Assembly: GCF_022213955.1 (NCBI RefSeq)
Contig: NZ_JAKNTW010000002.1
Coordinates: forward strand, 1-64,000
Reading direction: 5' to 3'
DNA: 64,000 nt
Source: Dolomitihabitans soli
Lineage (GTDB): Bacteria > Actinomycetota > Actinomycetes > Streptosporangiales > Streptosporangiaceae
This document shows, piece after piece, positions 31,841-41,300 of this stretch. The notes below the pieces were generated by a model. It searched no databases, was not told the DNA's origin, and was given only the letters and a program-made list of their open reading frames with translations. Positions within the stretch are counted from its first letter, which is position 1; every line of letters begins with the position of its first letter. Position numbers and translations under genes: made by a program.

Positions 31841-33133
31841 TCACACCAGATAGCGCAACCAAAGGTACGGCGTCGCCAGGGCGACCGTCACCACGGTGAC
31901 GATGAGGCCGTACTTCGTGAACTCCCAGAAACTGATCGGCGTGCGGTTGCGTGCGGCGATGCCGAGGATGACCACGTTCGCGGCCGCGCCGACGGCGGTG
32001 GCGTTGCCGCCCAGGTCGGCGCCCAGGGCGAGCGCCCACCACAGCACCTGGGCGTGCTCGTTGCCACCGTTCGCGGCGACCAGCTCGGCGACGATCGGGC
32101 TCATGGTCGCGACGTAGGGGATGTTGTCCACGATCGCCGACAGCCCGGCCGACGCCCACAGCAGACCTATCGTGGTCAGCCCCAGGCGTCCCTCCGTGGC
32201 GCTCACCGCGGCCTGCGAGATCTGGCCGATGACCCCGGTCTCGACCAGCGCGCCGACCATGACGAACAGCCCGGCGAAGAACACCAGGGTCGGCCACTCG
32301 ACCTCGCGGATCGCCTCCTCCGTGGTCACCTTCGTCGCGGCCACCAGCAGCCCCGCCCCCAGGACGGCCACCACCGACGGCTCGTAGTGCAGCATCGGAT
32401 GCAGCACGAACCCGGCCATCACCAGCGCGAGCACCGCCAGGCTCTGCCACAGCAGCCGCGGGTCGGCGATCGCCTCCCGCTCGTTCAACGCCATGATCTC
32501 CGCCGCCCGCTCCGGGTCGTAGCGGAACGTCCTGCGGAACATCACCCGGCACAGCCCGATGAACACCACCATCAGCACGATGATCAGCGGCGCCAGGTGG
32601 ACCAGGAAGTCGTTGAAGGTCAGCCCGCCCCGGCTGGCGATGATGATGTTGGGCGGATCGCCGACCAGCGTGGCGGTGCCGCCGATGTTGGAGGCCATCG
32701 CCTCGGCGATGAGGTACGGCGCGACCGGCAGCGCGAGCCGTTCGCACACCAGGAAGGTGACCGGCGCGATCAGCAGCACCGTGGTGACGTTGTCGAGCAA
32801 CGAGGAGGCCAGGGCGGTGATCACCACCAGCAGCACCATCAGCCGGAACGGCCGCCCTCTGGCCCGTTTCGCCGCCCAGATCGCCAGATACTCGAACACG
32901 CCGGTCTGTTTGAGCACCCCGACGATGATCATCATGCCGAGCAGCAGAAAGATGACGTTCCAGTCGATCCCCGAGTGCTCGGAGAAGAAGGCGGCCCCGG
33001 CGTCGGTGGCGTGGATCAGCAGCATCAGCGCCGCCCCGCCCAGCGCCGCGGCCACCCGGTGGATGCGCTCGGTCGCGATCAACGCGTACGCGCCGAGGAA
33101 CACCACCACCGACAACCATGCGACCAGCGTCAC
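31841..33133 (-). CDS. ArsB/NhaD-type ion transporter (SLC13-like)
   Basis: The 430-residue membrane protein has about 11 transmembrane helices and the family motifs ALASSLLDNVTTVLLIAPVT and ASNIGGTATLVGDPPNIIIA; a second pair, ASAGLSAIVDNIPYVATMSP and ADLGGNATAVGAAANVV, gives the internal symmetry. Members export arsenite or exchange Na+/H+, or transport dicarboxylates; the substrate cannot be fixed here. The neighbouring potassium system makes cation homeostasis plausible. The GTG start at 33133 overlaps the stop of a 7-codon leader ORF. Confidence 0.88.
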   Translation of the reverse strand: MTLVAWLSVVVFLGAYALIATERIHRVAAALGGAALMLLIHATDAGAAFFSEHSGIDWNVIFLLLGMMIIVGVLKQTGVFEYLAIWAAKRARGRPFRLMVLLVVITALASSLLDNVTTVLLIAPVTFLVCERLALPVAPYLIAEAMASNIGGTATLVGDPPNIIIASRGGLTFNDFLVHLAPLIIVLMVVFIGLCRVMFRRTFRYDPERAAEIMALNEREAIADPRLLWQSLAVLALVMAGFVLHPMLHYEPSVVAVLGAGLLVAATKVTTEEAIREVEWPTLVFFAGLFVMVGALVETGVIGQISQAAVSATEGRLGLTTIGLLWASAGLSAIVDNIPYVATMSPIVAELVAANGGNEHAQVLWWALALGADLGGNATAVGAAANVVILGIAARNRTPISFWEFTKYGLIVTVVTVALATPYLWLRYLV

Positions 33134-33153
33134 GGGAAGAGCACCTTGTGCAT
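33130..33153 (-). CDS. Seven-codon leader ORF coupled to the ion-transporter gene
   Basis: GAAAGGAG at 33161-33168 is followed by ATG 33153 and the frame MHKVLFP, whose TGA overlaps the GTG start of the transporter (GTGA). The transporter has no ribosome-binding site of its own at the right distance, because the leader occupies it. Translation of the leader would deliver ribosomes to the GTG. It is an inference from spacing; the leader might also be a chance frame. Confidence 0.4.
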   Translation of the reverse strand: MHKVLFP

Positions 33154-33307
33154 CGGCCGGCTCCTTTCGGCAAGGCGAAATGAACTGCCGACCAGACTTC
33201 CCGGCGCACCGAGAGCCAACCTACCAAGGTCCGCACAGGGGACGGGACGCAGGGGATCTCCGGGATGATGACCGATTCCTGCAAGCCACCCGCCGGAGAC
33301 CCTGCTC

Positions 33308-34198
33308 ATGATTGGTTCCATGAGTACAGACGCGTTCATGGCCACCCACGCCCGGCCGCTCGACCGCCGCCGCTACGACCTGGTCACGGGCCGCGGCGAC
33401 GCCGACGGAGCGCTGTCGGCGCTGGCCGCCCACCGCAACCCCGACCTGGGGTACGGCTGGGCCCTGGAACCCGACCTGCGCGCGCGGGGCAGCCAGCCGG
33501 TGAGCGCGCTGCACGCCTTCGAGGTGTTCGAGGAGATCGGCCCCGCCACCAGCCCGCAGGCGGCCGAGCTGTGCGACTGGCTGGCCTCGATCACTCTGCC
33601 CGACGGCGGGCTGCCCTTCGCGTTGCCGATTCCCGACACCGCCGGCTGCGCCCCGTTCTTCATCCAGGTGGACCCCTCGGCGTCGTCGCTGCACATGACG
33701 GCCATGCTCGCCGCCATCGCGCACCGCGTCGGACGGCACGACAAGGCGGTGGCCGGGCACCCGTGGCTCGACCGCGCCACCGAGCACTGCCTGCGGGCGA
33801 TCCCCCGGCTGGCGGGTCCGGGCCACGCCCTGGAGTTCCGGTACGCGTTGCAGTTCCTCGACGCGGCCTGGGAGACGCGTCCCGCCGCCGCGGGTGAGCT
33901 GGAGCGGCTGGCGGCGTTCCTGCCGGCCTCCGGCTTCCTGCCCGTCGAAGGCGGCGCGGCGGACGAGGGGATGCGCCCGCTCGACTTCTCCCCCGACCCC
34001 GACCGGCCGCTACGCGCCTTCTTCACCGACGAGGTGATCTCCGCCGAGTTGGACAGGCTCGCCGGGGAACGACAGGCCGACGGCGGCTGGGTCGTCGACT
34101 GGGCAGCCCGCTCACCGCTGGCCGCCCTGGAGTGGCGCGGCTGGGCGACCGTACGCGCGGTCAAGATTCTGAACCGCCACTCGCGCCCGCTCACCTGA
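33308..34198 (+). CDS. Prenyltransferase/terpene-cyclase-like alpha-barrel protein
   Basis: The 296-residue protein is built of helical hairpins with repeats of the prenyltransferase/squalene-cyclase type: RNPDLGYGWALEPDLRARGS, LPDGGLPFALPIPD, and RQADGGWVVDWAARSPLAAL, where Gly-Gly-Trp/Leu turns mark each repeat. There is no D-x-D-D motif, so cyclase activity is unlikely; a binding or regulatory role is possible. The start is ATG 33308; ATG 33320 is a close alternative. It stands alone, before the six-cysteine peptide gene. Confidence 0.65.
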   Translation: MIGSMSTDAFMATHARPLDRRRYDLVTGRGDADGALSALAAHRNPDLGYGWALEPDLRARGSQPVSALHAFEVFEEIGPATSPQAAELCDWLASITLPDGGLPFALPIPDTAGCAPFFIQVDPSASSLHMTAMLAAIAHRVGRHDKAVAGHPWLDRATEHCLRAIPRLAGPGHALEFRYALQFLDAAWETRPAAAGELERLAAFLPASGFLPVEGGAADEGMRPLDFSPDPDRPLRAFFTDEVISAELDRLAGERQADGGWVVDWAARSPLAALEWRGWATVRAVKILNRHSRPLT

Positions 34199-34372
34199 AG
34201 CCCGGCCTCTTCGCGTGGTTTCAGCAGATGGTTGCAGTGGCTGTTGAAGGACGGCCCAACAGCCGGTCCCGGGGCCCTGCGCGGGGCCGCGCTACCGCCG
34301 CGCTAGTCGCCCGCCAACGCCCGTCCCGATAATCGCCACAACCATCACTAGTAGGAGATACGAGGGGGCAGG

Positions 34373-34543
34373 ATGAAGATCATCGACAAAGCTCTGGCGC
34401 TGGTACTTCCGGAGGAGAGGGCGTCGGCAATATGCGGATACCAGTACAAGTGCTTCCCGACCGGCTGGTACAGGAGGCTGTGCTGCTCGTCTTCCGGCGA
34501 CAACTGCGGACCCTGGGAGAAGCGCGGCTCCTACTGCCCCTAG
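34373..34543 (+). CDS. 56-residue six-cysteine peptide, knottin-like cysteine pattern
   Basis: The frame starts at ATG 34373 after GGGGGCAGG and ends at TAG 34543. The N-terminal 20 residues (MKIIDKALALVLPEERASAI) are leader-like, with an Ala-Ser-Ala before the first Cys, but lack a classic Sec signal. The rest holds six cysteines at 21, 27, 37, 38, 45 and 55, spaced C-x5-C-x9-C-C-x6-C-x9-C, which is the order C, C, CC, C, C of inhibitor cystine-knot peptides. It also has four Tyr, two Trp and several basic residues. I do not recognise a named family. No modification enzyme or dedicated exporter is adjacent. A disulfide-rich secreted or ribosomally made peptide is the best reading; a non-coding frame is the alternative, but the strong ribosome-binding site, the cysteine density and the terminator after it argue for a gene. 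Confidence 0.65.
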   Translation: MKIIDKALALVLPEERASAICGYQYKCFPTGWYRRLCCSSSGDNCGPWEKRGSYCP

Positions 34544-34930
34544 CGAGAAGACCCACCACGGGCCGTACCGTCAGAGGGGGAAGCCATCCCCGCGCTGTCG
34601 ATCCCGGACGCGCCGACGGTCCGATCTGACGGCTATTCATCGCTGACGGGCCGGGCTCCGCAGGGGCCCGGCCCGTCCGTGCCGTGGTGGGTACGCCCGG
34701 CCCAACGGGTCCCGATCCTCGTCGACACCGAAGCCGCATGCGGCGAGTGGACCGATCGCCCCGCTACTTGGTTGCCCGACCCCAGGCCCGAAGAGCGTGG
34801 GTCAGTACCGCTCAGCATCGCGTCGAAGTATCCCGAGTATACCGACAGGCCGGTTTTCGCCGCGCGCGGTCAGTGTTCGCACGCGGCTTCCGCATGGCGG
34901 GGCCCTACCCGCGGCTTCGTCGCGTAGACG
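34544..34930. other. 387 bp without a convincing gene
   Basis: Apart from the hairpin at 34646-34676 I see no gene, domain or repeat. Short frames on both strands have no ribosome-binding sites or recognisable content. The stretch is the downstream region of the peptide gene and of the convergent AraC gene. Confidence 0.35.
34646..34676 (+). terminator. Hairpin downstream of the peptide gene
   Basis: ACGGGCCGGGC and GCCCGGCCCGT form a perfect 11-bp stem with a 9-nt loop, about 100 bp after the peptide stop. There is no U-tract, as often in high-GC genomes. It could serve both the peptide gene and the convergent AraC gene. Confidence 0.6.
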
Positions 34931-35806
34931 TCACCTGCCTAAGCCTCCGCGTCGGCGGTAGTCGCTCGGGGTGAGGCCGACGAGGTCGCGGAAGCGGCGG
35001 GCGAAGTAGGTCGGGTCGTCCCAGCCCACGGCCGCCCCGACGCGTGCGATCGGGGTCGTCGTCCGTGCCAGCAGCGTCGCCGCGCGCTCGGCCCTGACCC
35101 TGGCCAGGAAGGCGAGTGGGGACAGCCCGACGTGCCTGCGGAAGAGCCGGCCGAGGTAGGCGGCGTCGAGGCTGACCTGTCCGGCCAGGTCGGCGATCCG
35201 CCACTGGCGGGCGGGCGCGTCCTCCAGCAGCGCGATGACGGCCGCGACCGCCGGGTGCGGCGCGGCGGCCCGCTCGGGCTCCCGGCCGTCGGTAAGGATG
35301 CCGAGGACGCTGACCAGCCTGCCGAGTGTCCGGCCCGGCCGGCTGCCGGGGGCGGCGAGGTCGCGCGCCAGCAGGGCGATCTCCCCGATGGCCTCCGCCG
35401 CCGCGGCCGGTTCGATCCGGGTGACGATGACGCCGTGGGAGCCGGCGGCCATCGGCTCCGTCCACAGCAGGCGGCGGAAGGCGGGGATCTCGCGGAGCGG
35501 CGCGAGTTCGCCGCGCAGGGCCGCGGCGGAGACGCAGCAGTTGGCCACGGTCAGCTCGTCGCAGTCGCGGAACCCGTGCCACGCGCCAGGCCGCAGGACG
35601 ATCACGTCTCCCTGCCGCATCCGCCGCTCGCCGTGGCTGGTCACGTGGGTCCCGGTGCCGGCCCCCAGCACCGCGATCTCCAGGAAGTCGTGGACGTGCG
35701 GCGCCACCTCGCCCGCCAGTTCGTAGCCCCCCAGTTCGTACACGCGGCCGAACACCGCCCCGCCGACGAAGGTGTCGTGCTCGTGCAACGCCGCTATGGC
35801 CGACAT
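34931..35806 (-). CDS. AraC-family regulator with N-terminal cupin domain
   Basis: The 291-residue protein has a cupin/AraC-binding domain in the first 150 residues (VAPHVHDFLEIAVLGAGTGT, RQGDVIVLRPGAWHGF) and two HTH motifs at the C-terminus (WRIADLAGQVSLDAAYLGRL; PIARVGAAVGWDDPTYFARR, ending SDYRRR). It is divergent from the PhyH-type dioxygenase with a 101-bp gap and probably controls it in response to a small ligand. The ligand is unknown. Confidence 0.9.
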   Translation of the reverse strand: MSAIAALHEHDTFVGGAVFGRVYELGGYELAGEVAPHVHDFLEIAVLGAGTGTHVTSHGERRMRQGDVIVLRPGAWHGFRDCDELTVANCCVSAAALRGELAPLREIPAFRRLLWTEPMAAGSHGVIVTRIEPAAAAEAIGEIALLARDLAAPGSRPGRTLGRLVSVLGILTDGREPERAAAPHPAVAAVIALLEDAPARQWRIADLAGQVSLDAAYLGRLFRRHVGLSPLAFLARVRAERAATLLARTTTPIARVGAAVGWDDPTYFARRFRDLVGLTPSDYRRRGGLGR

Positions 35807-35907
35807 GTCGGAATCGTACGACTCTTCGCCGTAATCCGCCTAGCCTCTCGCCGGGCTCCTGGGAAAGGGTGGCAGCACAGGAACAACGGTAAAGGGAAAG
35901 GCCAGGC

Positions 35908-36681
35908 ATGACTGCCACGCAGCACGTCACCGACATCGCACCGGACGGGCAGGTCGCCGCCGACCTCGTCACGGCCTACCGGGAGAACGGGTTCGTCCGG
36001 GTCCGCGGCATCCTCGGACAGCAGGAGGTCGAACGGTTCAGGACCGCGGCGGAGTCGATCCTGGCGGCGAACCGGTCCGACAGCACCGCCGGGGCCGTCT
36101 TCAGCCAGCTCGTCAACGTCTGGCGGCTCGACCCCACCGCGCGGGAGCTCACCCTGCACTCCCGGCTGGCCGGGGTGGCCGAGCAGCTCGCGGGCGTCCG
36201 GCTGCGGATCTGGCACGACCAGATGCTCGTCAAGGAGCCGCACAACGAGACGGCCACCGAGTTCCACCAGGACCAGCCGTACTGGCCGCACGAGCCCAAC
36301 CGGCATGCCATCTCGGCCTGGATCGCGCTGGTCGACGTGCCGCCCGAGCGCGGCTGCATGACCTTCCTGCCCGGTACCCAGCACGTCACCGGGCTGCGGC
36401 CACAGGATCTCAACGAGGAGGACGACCTGTTCGAAGCCGATCCCTCGCTCCGGTGGCTCCCCCGTGTCACCGTCCCGCTCCGGGCGGGCGACTGCACCTT
36501 CCACAACAGCCACACCGGCCACATGGCCCTCCCCAACCGCACCGGCCTGGCCCGGCTCGCGCATGTCAACATCTACATGGACGAGGACACCCGTTACTCG
36601 GGGGCCGCGCACGTCGTGACCGACCCGCTCGGCCTCACCGCCGGCGACCGTCTCGACGGCGAATGGTTCCCCCGCCCCTGA
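35908..36681 (+). CDS. Phytanoyl-CoA dioxygenase (PhyH)-family Fe(II)/2-oxoglutarate oxygenase
   Basis: The 257-residue protein has the double-stranded beta-helix fold with the metal site H-x-D in ATEFHQDQPYWPHEP and a distal His in CTFHNSHTGHMALPN, followed by Arg in RTGLARLAHVNIYM for 2-oxoglutarate. The substrate is unknown; PhyH proteins hydroxylate small molecules, often in secondary metabolism. The neighbouring AraC regulator suggests inducible catabolic use (inference). Confidence 0.88.
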   Translation: MTATQHVTDIAPDGQVAADLVTAYRENGFVRVRGILGQQEVERFRTAAESILAANRSDSTAGAVFSQLVNVWRLDPTARELTLHSRLAGVAEQLAGVRLRIWHDQMLVKEPHNETATEFHQDQPYWPHEPNRHAISAWIALVDVPPERGCMTFLPGTQHVTGLRPQDLNEEDDLFEADPSLRWLPRVTVPLRAGDCTFHNSHTGHMALPNRTGLARLAHVNIYMDEDTRYSGAAHVVTDPLGLTAGDRLDGEWFPRP

Positions 36682-36851
36682 GGCAACCAGCCGTGCCGTA
36701 CCGTGTGTTTCCGGGCATCGCGCGGCGGTCGATCGGCACCGGGCGGCCATGTGGGACCGAACTCACGGCGGTTCGCGGCGAAGGCGGTCACGGCCACCGC
36801 CTCGACAACGCATGATGGGGGGACGTCCCCTACTTCAGCGAGGTGCCTTCC

Positions 36852-37463
36852 ATGGCCGCCAACCCGGCCGGCCCCACGTCAGTCGAGGATCTTCGTTACC
36901 CCGCCCGCTCGCTGGTGCTGCTCGCCGGCCTGCCGGGCGCGGGCAAGAGCACACTCCTTGAACGCCTGTACGACCTGCGAGGTGATGAGAGGGAGCCGGT
37001 GCGCGGGGCCGGCGCCCTGGTGATCGACTCCCGCCAGTCGCGTAACCGGTGGGCCCCCCGGCTGCGCCTGATCACCCCGCGCGCCCGCACCCCGATCGTG
37101 CACGCCACCCACGTGTGGCGGATCGTGCGCGCCCTGATGCGCGGCGAGGCCGTCGTCGCCCACACCCGGGGCACCTGGCCGCATATCCTGCACGGCTTCG
37201 CCTGGCTCACCCGCAGGCTGGACGCCGAGCTGCACGTGATCCTGCTCGACGTGGAGCCGCACGTCGCGTGGGCGGGCCAGCAGGAGAGAGGCCGGGTCGT
37301 CACGATCTCGACCTTCGCCAGGCACTGCCGCCGCTGGCGCACGCTGGTGGCGCGGGCCCGCGGCGGGTCGCTGCCGCCGGCCACCGGTGTGACGATCCTC
37401 GACCGGCAGGCCGCCGACCAGCTCCGCGCGATCCGCTTCGACGACAGAGAACGGGTCAGGTGA
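36852..37463 (+). CDS. P-loop kinase-like ATPase (zeta-toxin/AAA type)
   Basis: The 203-residue protein has Walker A AGLPGAGKSTLLERL near residue 30, then THVWRIVRALMRGEAVVAHT and an HVILLDVEPHVAWAGQQERG segment resembling the lid/Arg part of small kinases (gluconate-kinase/zeta-toxin-like fold). The substrate is not evident. I chose ATG 36852 with GAGG 9 bp upstream; a GTG at 36843 would add three residues. It is monocistronic, with a strong hairpin after it. No antitoxin is adjacent, so a toxin role is not favoured. Confidence 0.7.
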   Translation: MAANPAGPTSVEDLRYPARSLVLLAGLPGAGKSTLLERLYDLRGDEREPVRGAGALVIDSRQSRNRWAPRLRLITPRARTPIVHATHVWRIVRALMRGEAVVAHTRGTWPHILHGFAWLTRRLDAELHVILLDVEPHVAWAGQQERGRVVTISTFARHCRRWRTLVARARGGSLPPATGVTILDRQAADQLRAIRFDDRERVR

Positions 37464-37489
37464 CCCGAGGCGCCGACGCCGGACCGGAC

Positions 37490-37525
37490 CCTGCCCGCCA
37501 TCACCGCACGCGGTGGGCGGGCAGG
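37490..37525. terminator. Long hairpin between the kinase-like and MmcQ-like genes
   Basis: CCTGCCCGCC and GGCGGGCAGG form a 10-bp perfect stem, extended inside by CACC/GGTG. It lies 27 bp after the stop of the kinase-like gene. It is very G+C-rich and lacks a U-tract. Confidence 0.6.
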
Positions 37526-37623
37526 CGGCCCGTACGGCATGTCCAGCACCTGGGGCACGGTCCGCGTGCCGGGCGAGTACGGCAGGTCCGTCAGGCGGGG
37601 CGGCTGCGTGGGACGATGTCCGG

Positions 37624-37965
37624 ATGGTGACTGTCGAGGACGTCCGGCGGCTGGCCCTGACCCTGCCCAGGACCCATGAAGCGCTCGTCAGGGACAGGGT
37701 CAAGTTCCGGGTCGGCGCCATCGTCTACGTCGGCTTCTCCGCCGATGAGACGATCATGGGCTTCGGGTTCCCCAAGGAGGAACGCGACGCGCTCATCGCG
37801 GCCGAGCCCGCCAAGTTCGAGCGGCCCCGCCCCTCCGACGAGCGCTTCAACTGGGTCCACGCCCGGCTGGCCGCCCTCGACGAGGCCGAGACCCACGAGC
37901 TGGTGGTGGAAGCCTGGAAGATGGTCGTCCCGAAGAAGGTCATCGCCGCCTACCTGGCCCGGTAG
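37624..37965 (+). CDS. MmcQ/YjbR-family DNA-binding-fold protein
   Basis: The 113-residue protein has the MmcQ/YjbR (CyaY-like) alpha/beta fold: VEDVRRLALTLPRTHEAL at the start, KFRVGAIVYVGFSADETIMG strands, and the helical end VVEAWKMVVPKKVIAAYLAR. The function is not established for the family; the MmcQ name comes from the mitomycin cluster. It starts at ATG 37624. It is separate from its neighbours. Confidence 0.85.
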   Translation: MVTVEDVRRLALTLPRTHEALVRDRVKFRVGAIVYVGFSADETIMGFGFPKEERDALIAAEPAKFERPRPSDERFNWVHARLAALDEAETHELVVEAWKMVVPKKVIAAYLAR

Positions 37966-38037
37966 AGCCGCGCGCTTCGCGAAAGTGTCAGGGGCGCGTG
38001 AGAGCCTGGGCGGGTGCTTCGAGATCAGCGTGAGCCC

Positions 38038-38358
38038 ATGGTCAGAGAGCTCGACGAGTCGGCCGGCCCCCGGTCCTGCTGGCGGGCCGCCGACGACGAC
38101 GGCGGCGTCTGGCTGTTCGAGACCATCGAGGGCGACGGGCAGCAGTGGGCGGTGAAACAGATCGAGGTGGGGGCCGACCGCCGGATTCACCGATACTGGT
38201 GGCGGCATCTGGAAGACGACCACGGCTTCCTCACCGACCAGGCGGTGGAGATCTGGGAGAGAGGCACCAGCCCGCTCGATCCGGAGGATTTCCAGCGGGT
38301 CTGGGAGGCCGCCGTGTGCGCGTGCGGACAGGACCCGGCGGGCTCCGGTCACAGGTAG
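38038..38358 (+). CDS. Conserved hypothetical protein
   Basis: The 106-residue protein is rich in aromatic and acidic residues (GGVWLFETIEGDGQQWAVKQ, IHRYWWRHLEDDHGFLTDQA) and looks like a small beta-rich fold with a helical tail. I do not recognise the family. ATG 38038 fits the beginning of the ordered part; GTG 38014 in the same frame is an alternative. The SNF2 gene starts 41 bp after its stop. Confidence 0.6.
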   Translation: MVRELDESAGPRSCWRAADDDGGVWLFETIEGDGQQWAVKQIEVGADRRIHRYWWRHLEDDHGFLTDQAVEIWERGTSPLDPEDFQRVWEAAVCACGQDPAGSGHR

Positions 38359-38399
38359 GGTGCCTGGGCAAAGGTGGCGGCGGTGATGGGGGTGGTCAC

Positions 38400-41300
38400 G
38401 TGCTGGTCGTGCATGGTGCCTGGCTTGACGGGCGGCTCGGTCTGTGGGCCGAGGACACCTCGCTGACCACGGAGACCTCCTCCCGCGCCCGCACCCGGCC
38501 GCACCCGTTCGGCGCCGCCGCCGCGACCCTCGCGGCGGCCATCGGCGAACTCGCGGCCAAGGCCGAGGAACGCGAGCTCGCCCTGCTGCTGCCCGGATCG
38601 GCCAGGGGCCCGCTCCCCTCTCCGGAGTCCGGCATGGAGGGCGGCGCCCGAAGTCCCCGGCTCTCCTCCTGGCAGGTGCCCGCCCTCCTCCTCGCCCCCG
38701 TCGACGCCCTCCGTCTCCTCGACTCCCTCCCCACCCTCCAGGAACGGACCGCCGAGCCCGCCACGGAGGGCGAGCCCTCGGCGAAGCCCGCCACGAGAGC
38801 GGTCCGGACCGCGTCTCCTCCCGTGAACGGCGACGCCGAGTGGGGCCCCGGCGTCTCGCTGCGCTATCTCGGAGTGGTGGCGCAGGCGGCGCGCGGCCTG
38901 GTCAGGCGTGGCCGGGTGCTCCCGCAGCTCGTCACCGAGGACGGCGTGCACGCCGGACGGTGGTCGCCGGTGCTGACGGGAGGCGACGCCGCGGCGTTCC
39001 GGGAGCTGGCCCAGACGATGCCGCCGGTCTGCCGTGCCGCCGGAGGCGAGAGCCCGGCGGCGGCGGTGCTCCGCGACGCGCTCGCCGGGCTGGCCGACGC
39101 GGCGGTGCGCACCGCGTTGCCCGATCGTCTGCTGGCCGCGCAACGGCCCGGGCCCAGGAGCCCGCTGCCCGAGCGCTGGCTGTTCGCGCTGTCCAGCGCG
39201 GAGGCCGCGCTGCCCGGCGCCCGGCCGCGCGACGCCGAGGAGCTCGGCTCCGCCCTCCGCGACTGGCTCGCCGCCGCGCAACGGATGGACGGCCCGTTCC
39301 GGGTCTGCTTCCGGCTGATGGAGCCGGTGGACGACGACGACGGCTGGGAGGTGGAGTTCGCGCTCCAGTCGACCGACGACCCGTCGCTCTACGTGCCCGC
39401 CACCCGGATCTGGGCGGGCGAGCGGATCGCCGGACTGCCCAGGCGCCCGGACGAGACCCTCCTCGCCGGCCTGGGCCGCGCCGTACGGCTGTGTCCCGAG
39501 CTCTACTCCGCGTTGCGGTCCGCGCAGCCCTCGGGCATGGCGGTCGACACCGCGTGGGCCTTCACGTTCCTCCGTCACGCCGCGCCGCTGCTCCAGGCGG
39601 CGGGGTACGGCGTGCAGCTCCCGGCCTGGGCCGGCCGTAAGGGGCTGGGCCTGAAACTGACCACCCGCTCCCGCACCGGCCCGAAGGCGGTGGCCGGCCA
39701 GGGATTCGGCCTCGCCGAGCTGGTCGACTTCCAGATCGACCTGGCCATCGGCGACCACACGATCAGCGAGGCGGAGCTCGCCGAACTGGCTCAGCTCAAG
39801 GTGCCCCTGGTCCGGGTGCGCGGCCAGTGGGTCGAGCTGGACGACCGCCAGCTGAAGGCCGCCCTCAAGGTGGTCGAACGGCGGCGCAGCGGCGAGATGA
39901 CCGTAGGCGAGGTGATCCGCGATGTCGTCGAGGGCGAGGACGAAGGGCTTCCGCTGCTCGACGTCGACGCGGACGGCGTGCTCGGCGACCTGCTCTCCGG
40001 TGAGGCCGACCGCCGCCTCTCCCCCGTCGCGACCCCCGCCACCTTCGACGGCGTCCTGCGCCCCTACCAGGAACGCGGCCTGTCCTGGCTCGCCTACCTC
40101 TCCCACCTGGGCCTCGGCGGCATCCTCGCGGACGACATGGGACTGGGAAAAACCGCCCAAACGTTGTCTTTGTTGCTTAACGAACGAATCGGACAAAGGC
40201 CGGCGGCGACGTTGCTGGTGTGTCCGATGTCGCTGGTGAGCAACTGGCAGAAGGAGGCCGCGCGGTTCGCGCCGTCGTTGCGGGTCTACGTGCACCACGG
40301 CAGCGGGCGGAAGCGTGAGGAGGAGCTGACGGCGGCCGTGGCGGAGGCCGATCTGGTGATCACCACGTACGGCACGGCCCTCCGCGACCTCGGCGCCCTG
40401 CGGGGGGTCGGCTGGGAGCGGGTGGTCTGCGACGAGGCCCAAGCGATCAAGAACAGCGCCACCAGGCAGGCGCAGGCCCTGCGATCGCTGCCCGCCCGGA
40501 CACGGCTGGCGCTGACCGGCACGCCGGTGGAGAACCACCTGGCCGAGCTCTGGTCGATCATGGAGTTCTGCAATCCCGGCCTGCTCGGGCCCGCCAAGAA
40601 GTTCAGGACCCGCTACCAGGAGCCCATCGAGGCGCGGCAGGATGAGGAGGCGGCCGCGGCGCTGAAACGGGCGACCGGCCCCTTCGTCCTCAGACGCCTC
40701 AAGACCGACAAGTCGATCATCTCCGATCTGCCGGACAAGCAGGAGATCAAGGTCTGGTGCACGCTCACCCCCGAGCAGGGCACCCTCTACAAGGCCGTGG
40801 TCGACGACATGCTCGGCAGGATCGAGGGCAGCGAGGGCATCGAACGGCGGGGCAACGTGCTGGCCGCGATGACCAAGCTGAAACAGGTCTGCAACCACCC
40901 CGCCCACCTGCTCAAGGACGGCTCGCGGCTGGCCGGCAGGTCGGGGAAGCTGGCCCGGCTGGAGGAGTTGGCCGAGGAGATCGTCGAAGAGGGCGACAAG
41001 GCGCTCATCTTCACGCAGTACTCCGAGTTCGGCTCCCTCCTGCAGCCCTACCTCGCCGTCCACCTCGACCGTCCCGTGCTGTGGCTGCACGGCGGGCTGT
41101 CCAAGAAGAAGCGCGACGAGCTGGTCGACCGTTTCCAGAACGACGACGAGCCGATGCTGTTCCTGCTCTCGCTCAGGGCGGCCGGCACGGGGCTGAACCT
41201 CACCGCCGCCAACCACGTGATCCACGTCGACCGGTGGTGGAACCCGGCGGTGGAGAACCAGGCCACCGACCGCGCCTTCCGGATCGGCCAGACGCGGAAC

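Noticed and set aside
33308-34198. Active terpene cyclase
   Set aside because: The helical repeats fit the fold but the catalytic Asp-rich motif is absent.
36852-37463. Zeta-type toxin of a toxin-antitoxin pair
   Set aside because: The P-loop fold is similar but there is no antitoxin gene next to it.
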